A program made the translations under genes and the position numbers. From Trichoplax sp. H2 (Eukaryota; Placozoa; Uniplacotomia; Trichoplacea), in NCBI GenBank assembly GCA_003344405.1, contig NOWV01000132.1:124001-188000 (forward strand): a stretch of 64,000 nt of DNA. The letters are read 5' to 3'. The first letter of the stretch is position 1. Every line of letters starts with the position of its first letter. Positions 56,677 to 64,000 of the stretch are shown piece by piece. The notes under the pieces were generated by a model. The model was not told where the DNA came from, did not search any database, and saw only the letters and a program-made list of their open reading frames with translations.

Positions 56677-59472
56677 ATGAAGACGAAGATCCGCTCGATT
56701 TGTTATTTACCTTTAGTTATGCTATTGATGGTGGCCACTCATGCACAGCATGACGATAACGAGGCTGAACATCAACAGGATACTTCTCATGCATTTCTAC
56801 CTTCCAATACTGATCATATACAAGTTACTTCTTCAACTCATCGTAACCGCTACTTAATTTATGATGTCAACGATAGCGAAGGATTTAATCTAAGACGAGA
56901 TGTTTACATGCGAATAGCCAATTTAATTATTCAACTCAATCAACGCCAACACTATCATTGGACTTTGGTTCTTCCTCCTTGGAAGAGAATGTATCATTGG
57001 CGATCAACTCCATCTCCAAAGCAATTTCCTTTACCATGGAAAACATTCTTCGATATCTCAAGTTTAAATAAATTCATTCCTGTCATGGAATATCAAGATT
57101 ATATCAATCAATTTGGTCAAACCATTGATGAAATTATCTATTTACAACCCTATCCTGATCCATTTGAAGGCGGTCAATTTGTCGATAAAGTTGAAGAAAC
57201 CAATTGTCAATCTAATCAAAAATATAAATTAATGAATGGAAATTACTATGGCTATTTCTTTGGTCTGAAGGGTATTACTGCTCGAAAATTGCGCTGTATG
57301 TTGGCTCAAGGTATGACTAGTATTATCATTCCAAAATTGCAGCAGAGCAAAGCCAGGTAATGTCCGAATGAATTGAAGGTTAAAATTATGCTCCTTTTCA
57401 CTCTCTATAGCAACGATACAACAGCTCCATAAAAGCAAATTGACATACTGTAATAGTATTACTATCTTGCTTTAAAGCAAACTAGACAACATGGAGTCGT
57501 TTTTATGAAATAGTCTTACCAAATTTCTCTGACCTTTGCGTTGTAAAACTTGTTGATTGACTGTTGATGATAGCATCCATTTCCTGCAATGGCTAGAACC
57601 AAGAAACTTTCAATTACAATAATTGCCCCCTATAGTGTGTAGGCAGGGACTTTTAAGACTAATATTAGCCTTAAAAGTCCTTGGTATAGGCCTGTACCTA
57701 CAGTATTCTATGACTCTATCTGATTTCGCGTAAATTACAAAGTCTATCCCTTTCTTTATATCAAATTTACAATGCATGTTATATTTGCTACATACTCGTA
57801 TATTGATAGGCAAGGGTTAGGATATTCAGTTTTAGGTATGATCAGCAATTTTTAAGGTAAATCTTTCGTTAACTTAATCATACGTTGCAATCCATGAACT
57901 TTACTCTTTCCCATTGGAATGTATATTTTCCCTTCACGATTTTATTCTCTATGAGCTACTACACCTTTTTAGGTACGCTTATATTACAAAAATAGCACCA
58001 ATATTCCAATAACACAGTACGAGTTATAAGAATCGCAATGATGGGTTGGATAAGACATGTTACAAATGATGCTTTCTTTTCCAATGAAATGACATTGAAT
58101 CCAGGATTTATACAGTAGTCCCTATAGGCTGCTGTAATTTTTTAGACATATGATCAAAATATAATAATCATCAAGTACTAAAGAAATAATGACTAGGATA
58201 AATTATGTCACTACCGTGACTGATCCAGTCGTAACCTCTTGATATCCATTAATTTACTACAGCGTGTCCATAATTCTAACATAGCAGATCAATTTATTCA
58301 ATTTTTGCATTAACAACTTTTACCTGTAAAAGAGGGCAACCTCTTTGTGTCTTCTAAGTTAAAGATTTATAGCGTTTACCCGGCAAGGCAGAGGAAAATA
58401 TTTTATGCAAATAGAACTAATATCTGTAAATTTGTTTCTATTTTTTGTATTTTAGGCTAATATTACTTGATCGAGCCGAAAACTTGCTACACGAAGCATA
58501 TGGCCAGGTTGGCTACTGGAATGTAAGTAACTATTCTATTCTGAAGAGATGCATTGGAAAATTGCTAACTTATCAATCATACACATTTCACTTCAATTAC
58601 AGCGCTCTATAAACTTATTGAACTCAAAGTTGTAATAATATTTACGGTTACGTTAGCTTTTTGAAATAGAGTACTAGCAGATATACTCGTAAATGCAATA
58701 GTTTGAATGCTAATTCAAGATGACCTCAAAATAGCTAAAATGAGAAAATTACTCCTTATTTTTTATAGTCTAGAAGAAGTTTAGTATTTGCTCAACATTT
58801 ACGTGATGAAGGTAATCGCTATCGCCAAGAAATTTTGAATTCAACGGATGAACAAGATCATATTGTAAGGCATTCAGACTGGCGATTGCTGAATGTAAAA
58901 AAGAGCAAAAAGAGAGGTGGTAATTATTTGGCCGTTCATTTACGTAGAAGAGATTTCTTGCAAGGCCGCAAAAATGATATTCCATCTCTTGAAGAAGCCG
59001 TCCTCCAGATTAAGTCAGCTATGAAAAAAACGAATCTTTCCAAGGTTTTCCTCGCTACTGATGCTGAAGAATCAGGTTTGAATAGCATTCGAGACCAAAT
59101 GGAGATTATGCTTTGCTATGTTACTAGTTAGTACAGCATGAGGCCAATGCATTCCAAGTAATGTAGATTGACTAAAGTATTTCATTTACACCCACAGAAA
59201 TTGCTATATTAAAATCGAAGCTTCCTATCAACACCTACCAAGCTACACCTGATAGGATTCAACAATTTGGCGATGGTGGTATCGCAATTATTGATCAATG
59301 GATCTGTGCTCATGCGAAATATTTCATCGGCTCTAAGGAATCAACCTTTTCTTTCCGTATTTATGAAGAGCGAGAACTGATGGGTTTCAAGTCCAAAATG
59401 ACTTATAATCAACTCTGTAATCATCATCAATCAAATTGTGAAGGCCCTTCTGAATGGAAAGTAGTCTATTAA
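56677..59472 (+). CDS. POFUT2: POFUT2, thrombospondin-repeat protein O-fucosyltransferase, complete
   Basis: ER enzyme that transfers fucose from GDP-fucose to Ser/Thr in folded thrombospondin type 1 repeats. Four exons, 56677-57356, 58456-58522, 58769-59075 and 59198-59472, give 442 aa (human 429) in perfect phase. Residues 1-24 look like a signal peptide (ICYLPLVMLLMVATHAQ). Family landmarks are all present: YLIYDVNDSEGFNLRRDVY, whose Glu in EGFN corresponds to the proposed catalytic residue of human POFUT2; LPPWKRMYHW; LLDRAENLLHEAYG; the GDP-fucose motif LAVHLRRRDF; KVFLATDAE; IAIIDQWICAHAKYFIG; STFSFRIYEERELMG; and the end EWKVVY. The donor after exon 3 (GTTTGA) is non-consensus but is needed for frame and homology. 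AATAAA follows at 59508. Its presence implies secreted or membrane TSR proteins (for example ADAMTS, thrombospondin-like) as substrates. Confidence 0.97.
57638..57702. other. 65-nt strong hairpin in POFUT2 intron 1
   Basis: Inner arms GGACTTTTAAG (57647-57657) and CTTAAAAGTCC (57670-57680) flank the palindrome CTAATATTAG; 32 of 34 central bases are self-complementary. Outer arms TGTAGG/CAGG (57638-57647) pair with CCTG/CCTACA (57691-57702) across a bulge. It could be a MITE relic or a small structured RNA. Confidence 0.7.
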
Positions 59473-59507
59473 ATTCAAATCGATGAAAGCATAGGACTTT
59501 GATTCAA

Positions 59508-59513
59508 AATAAA
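59508..59513 (+). terminator. Polyadenylation signal AATAAA for POFUT2
   Basis: Canonical AATAAA 36 bp after the POFUT2 stop codon on the coding strand. Confidence 0.6.
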
Positions 59514-60964
59514 ATTGTAAACTGCACATGTCAAGATTATCCATCTGTGATGAAACAAAATAAAGCGACAAAGTATGTCTCAAGTTTAATGGTGTCATAG
59601 CATCTCTTCTAACTTCAAATTTAAAGAAGGGGAATCCATTTGATAATGACAGCAAATCGACCGCAATAAACTCACTTGCTTGCGAAATAGATGTAATAGA
59701 GTTAATTTCCTACGGTGTAATACAGCATTACAGTATTTCTATCGACACAGCATCCACATAGAACGATCGATCAATACAGCCATTGCATTTTAGTCATAAA
59801 CTTTGGTGCTTATTTTATTTCCTTATGCCTTTTTGGGTTTAGCGAGCCTGACCGCGTTTCGAATGCATCCACAACGGTTAATACCAGACACGACATTATT
59901 AGATAATAATAATATTATAATAACATGAGTAATAATATGAATCATCATAATAATATTATAGATAATAATATTAATAATATTAATAATAACATGTTTGATT
60001 TCAGAATGATATTACAACTGAACAGATCATAGCAAGTATCCATACAGGATGCGATAGTGCAAAAATTAAAGATATAATGAAATTAGAAATGATATAAAAA
60101 TGGCCATAACGTCATCAGATAATTTTGCATATAGTTTAGTTGAACAATTGTGACTTTAAAAAAGACATCGTGCACGCATTCAACATGGCTAGAAAGCGCG
60201 GATAAAATAACATCAATATTACAAATGCAAACATTGAATAAAACATGCATTAATGACAGAATCAACTGAATTTACGATATCAGCCGTTAATAAATACTTT
60301 TTGGTAGTCTCTTGGAAGGTTAGTGCAGAATATGGTCTGATGATGATGTTAAGCATGTTATAGGATTGGTTAATGAATTCACTGCACATAGCATATACTG
60401 TACAACAACGATATTAAATCATAATAATAACGTCATCTAATTGACTTTTGCTTTGCAGAATAATTCACTGAGTAATCTTTAGCGTTAACGATACCATATT
60501 CAGTACTAGTATTGTGAATTTGAGAAGATAATTTGTTGTGATTTATCGCAACTTGAGCATACATATAAAGTAGACCAAGAAAACAAACAGCAGCATAAAG
60601 CTGAAATTGAACGGTATAATTCTATCTCGTTGTAGAATAAAGAGTATAGAAAATGTATTAGAGGTAGGTAAATGTTTTTAGTATAAATGAAGAATAATCA
60701 TAGTAATTTTCTCTTTTTAAAGTAATCGGTTAATATGAAGGTTATGACGGCGAGTGAATAGAAATATTAAAGAAACATGCAAGCGGTAAAGATACTGTAA
60801 TTATACAGTAGTTAAGCGTTAGAAAAACATAGCCATGCTGTGCGTATTAAATCTGTGTCAGTCTTAGGAAGAAACAAAATAGTTAATAGAAAATTTGTCG
60901 TCTAATCTAATGCACTACCTATTTGATAAATAGATATAGGCATAGAATCGAATATGAAATATTA
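59514..60964. other. Convergent intergenic spacer between POFUT2 and DLGAP
   Basis: The two genes converge here. An ATA/AAT trinucleotide-rich simple repeat occupies about 59898-59992. No gene was recognised; the short frames at 59431-59655 and 60083-60265 are low-complexity or chance. Confidence 0.5.
59898..59992. repeat. AAT/ATT trinucleotide simple repeat
   Basis: Imperfect run of aat, ata and att triplets ('aataataatattataata', 'aatattaataatattaata') between POFUT2 and DLGAP. Confidence 0.85.
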
Positions 60965-63605
60965 TCATTTATAATTAGACGGGGATTCAATGATCATAAC
61001 ATCGGGTGCATAAATTTCAATCGAATCGGACATTCTTTTAGGCACTCGTTTTCTGCCCTCCTTTTTCATTTCTTGTAACTGCTTTCTAAATAATTCCCTA
61101 ACTCTAGCTTTCTCTTCTGCCTGCGGTGAAGGCTGTGGTGGTTCAGTAGCTTGTTTCTCTACCGCTGATTGTCTAAGCATTACTTTTCGCTTACTAGATG
61201 AAGAAGTCTTAACAAGAGAAAATTCGACGTGTATTACACCATGAGTTATACATTGTACATATATTGAACGATTAATAAAAATTGAACTGTATAAAATTGA
61301 AAATTCTACTCTCGGGCTAACTTCCCAATTGGAAAAACTCATGGGAAATTGTAAAGCATCATAATCTACTTACTTTGACTACATTTTTACAATCATCATT
61401 TTCTGCCCAATCATTGTCTTTACAAAGTTGTAAACTCTTAAATGCCTCGGTAACACTATCAACCTAGTAGGAAAATAAAGGATTTCATCTCAATATGAAT
61501 TGAAAAGAAATGATAATGCAACGTATTCAATTAGGTGCAACGGTAATTTAAAAATCTATAATGTATGTTTAGTTCTCTTTTCACGTTTATGGTATCAATA
61601 TGGTGAAAATGACTTTTATTGCGATAGTTCTACAATGTTGCTAATTCATGGGTAAATATCTGCATATTTACAGTAAAAACAATACCATGATTATGTAATG
61701 TATGCGTATACAGTATAGCTTTAAGTAAGAAAATTTGCAAAATTATCGGTCTGTCGATGCCACTACTATCGATAGGTAAAATATTATTTAACACTTTGCT
61801 ATCGATTAGTCAACTTGTACCAATGTAAAAAAACACGCGAAAAAATTGCAAGCTAGCATCAATTTCCACTTGTCATGCATTGAAAAATGCCTAACTAAAT
61901 CATAATGTATACTGTACACGTCAAAGTGAAAGATGCTATCACAAACACCTACTTGGATTAATACCATATCCCAAAATCCTTGGAGATCGGATACTTTGGT
62001 TTCTCGACCATTTTCTACATCATCCTATAATATATCCGATTCGATTGATTGTATTAATATGGATACTATAGTATTCGTTATAAATGACAACATTAGCTCT
62101 TTTAATCGACACTATTATAGTGCATAGATATAATAGTCAAATCTTGGTTGTGATTTCTTGCATGAGCAATTTCTACTCTTCTCCATAACTATCACATTGT
62201 CTTTCTTAACATCAGTTGCAATAAAAAAAGCGACATACTCTTGGTGATAGCTAGTTTAAAGCTATGGTCAATTATCACACCTTTACAATGCTTACGTAAG
62301 CTATGCCATTTGCATGAAAGCATGATCTCAAATCTTCACAATGTACTCTATAACAGGTTGTGATAATTTGACGAGTCTAACATAACCAAGTACTACTGCC
62401 TCCTTCCACTGCTAGTTCTATGTCATACCGTAATATCGTCTACATACAACACTGCTCCATCTTAAGCTAGTATACTATTATTTTTAGCCATGATAAAAAG
62501 CTGCTAGTCACTGTAATATCTAGAAATGATTCATTATACTATTAGGGAAAATACTACAATATCGTCTACATGGATCACCATTATCGGTCTATTGAATCTC
62601 CAGCTACTACACAAAAACCGCTTTTAGCCATGATAAAATGTTCAAGACTATTCTAATCACTTGAATATCAATTACATTACCGAGTCTTAAGCTACTACAC
62701 AAAACTGTTGTTAGCCATGATAAAAGGTTCAACATCATCCTCACCACTTGAATATCAATTATCAAGATGTTGAAATGATCCATTTTACACTATTAGCGAG
62801 CGAGTATACTATACAGTATCGTTTACATGCATCACTAATGATCGAGTCTCAAGCTACTACACAAAAAGCATTTTTAGCTATGATAAAACATTCAAATGTA
62901 TCACTTGAATATCAAGATGTAGAAATGATTCATTTTTATACTATTAGCGAGCGAGTCTACTGCAATCTCGTCTACTGTACATGATGCATGCATCACCATT
63001 ATGGGTTTATCGAGTCTTGAGCTACTACATCAAAACCGTCTTAAACCATGATAAAAATATTGCAGACTATCCGAATTACTGGAATATTAAAATCTAGAAA
63101 TGATCCATTTTTTGTAGTTTTTCCATGTTATACCATTAGGAAGAAAAACTGCCGTCAAGACTATGGTAATGCTACTTGTATTCCATATGTAGTAATTTTG
63201 ATACAATGATTATAAGCGATAATATGAAAGCACTTACACTAGTACCACATAACTTCCTAAACTGTTGAAATTTCTTATTCAATAAAAGACCTGATTTGCC
63301 GATAGCAGCACGTATTCTTCCCAATGCTGTCCAATAACAACAATAATATGATGATGTTTTATAATTGATGAAACATTTTCATTCTGCTAGGTATCCATTA
63401 TGATGAATGCAAACACTAGTATTTCTATCCACTAGTGTCAAAAAATAGTGCTATGGTAAGGAAATGGATAGCAAGTACCATGTCGTTTTTACCTTCATCG
63501 GGGACATTTTCTTCATGAGCGACACCTTCCCAATATTGACAAAGACTTTTGAGTCTTTCTTCTTCCTTACAAACTATATCGAGGAAATAGTTTCTATCCA
63601 TTGAT
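60965..63605 (-). CDS. DLGAP: DLGAP/GKAP-family scaffold, C-terminal part; 5' end beyond window
   Basis: Guanylate-kinase-associated protein family: DLGAP1-4/SAPAP link DLG (PSD-95) to Shank at animal synapses, and DLGAP5/HURP binds spindle microtubules. Five exons close in phase: 63493-63605, 63238-63326, 61953-62024, 61374-61463, 60965-61207 (TGA). The GKAP domain is clear: YFLDIVCKEEERLKSLCQYW, NVPDEALGRIRAAIGKSGLL, NKKFQQFRKLC, VSDLQGFWDMVLIQVDSV, then LQLCKDNDW. A basic, helical linker follows (EEKARVRELFRKQLQEMKKE). The end is SDSIEIYAPD, matching the SIEIYIPE block next to the PDZ ligand of SAPAPs, but it continues MIIESPSNYK and stops, so the QTRL ligand is absent. The SIEIY block argues for DLGAP1-4 affinity, while EGVAHEENVPDE and LQGFWDMV also resemble DLGAP5; I cannot separate these without a tree. 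N-terminal exons must lie beyond 64000. Confidence 0.9.
62390..63130. repeat. ~160-190-bp tandem repeat, about 4 copies, in DLGAP intron
   Basis: Units share 'gctactacacaaaa', 'ttagccatgataaaa', 'cacttgaatatcaa', 'gaaatgatccattttacact' and 'attagcgagcgagt'. The 'gctactac' anchor occurs at about 62601, 62690, 62851 and 63020. The whole array lies in the intron between exons 61953-62024 and 63238-63326. Confidence 0.85.
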
Positions 63606-63878
63606 CTAATTTAATAGGTTGAAACAAAACACATTGCAAGTCAATTTAGGCATTTTCTATTGATGATGGTTGTTAGGCATAGGATAGGTTAACGAATAAA
63701 TTTTGAACCTTTTACAATATGAACAAAAAAAGTCAACCAAGCAATAACTCTTTTAAGCGTTAATCCTAAAGGGTAAAATCAACTAGAGGCTATAATCGTT
63801 TTTATTTCGTTGACATTGGATTTTTTCACTTGGACAATGGTATCGAGTTGTCAATAGCAGCTGGTTTTAAATGATAGC

Positions 63879-64000
63879 TTATGCGTCAAGGTAGAGATGC
63901 TTTCTGTATGCCTCATGAATGGCACTAATTTCATCAAAAAGCTCATCTAACCAAGCTATTATTGTCATTAAAGCAGTAGGATAGGAAATTACCACTCCTA
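63879..64000 (-). other. Open frame running off the right edge, possible exon
   Basis: On the minus strand about 39 codons are open from the window edge to a TAA at 63879-63881, reading AWLDELFDEISAIHEAYRKH near the end. The translation has a plausible amphipathic-helix composition but I do not recognise it. It could be a 3'-terminal exon of another gene, an alternative exon, or chance; it conflicts with the DLGAP intron expected here unless genes are nested. Confidence 0.25.

Overview
This is a 64 kb, AT-rich piece of an animal nuclear genome. The genes are dense in introns, many of them only 50-500 bp long. Spliced exons give full-length or near full-length animal proteins, including families restricted to or typical of animals and their close relatives (TRPM channel, GKAP/DLGAP scaffold, POFUT2, SPAG16, separase). 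An early-branching invertebrate fits best, and a placozoan (Trichoplax/Hoilungia type) is my best guess from compactness, base composition and gene style. That assignment is inference and was not tested by a search. There is no sign of bacterial, plasmid or phage DNA.

Layout, left to right. 1-9249 (-): TRPM channel, 18 exons placed, 3' end beyond the left edge. One intron contains a 20-N assembly gap flanked by redundant sequence. 9250-16355: gene-free, with two degenerate repeat fields. 16356-21829 (-): complete SPAG16/PF20 axonemal WD40 protein (20 exons, 622 aa). 23872-33151 (-): separase (ESPL1) with the catalytic His/Cys pair. 33911-35883: a large 38-bp minisatellite. 36422-39037 (+): metaxin 2. 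39740-41974 (-): cytosolic Hsp70 ending in EEVD. 44547-44756 (+): candidate 69-aa membrane micropeptide. 46420-51200 (-): complete MCM6 helicase subunit (20 exons, 814 aa). 51630-55010: tandem duplication, 33-bp minisatellite and 131-bp repeats. 56677-59472 (+): complete POFUT2 (4 exons, 442 aa). 60965-63605 (-): C-terminal half of a DLGAP/GKAP scaffold, continuing past the right edge.

The genes do not form one pathway. They are ordinary housekeeping and cell-biology genes: chromosome replication and segregation (MCM6, separase), mitochondrial import (MTX2), chaperoning (Hsp70), secretory glycosylation (POFUT2), cilia (SPAG16), cation flux (TRPM) and cortical or postsynaptic-type scaffolding (DLGAP). 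Exon coordinates were placed by hand from GT/AG sites, reading-frame phase and resemblance to remembered family sequences. For SPAG16, MCM6, Hsp70 and POFUT2 the phases close perfectly over the whole gene.

The most interesting points are: the DLGAP homologue keeps the conserved SIEIY C-terminal block but not the QTRL PDZ ligand; the TRPM filter carries a glutamate of the divalent-permeable type; two minisatellites keep long spurious frames open; several strong hairpins lie in introns or intergenic DNA; and the TRPM intron carries a false duplication that records an indel allele.
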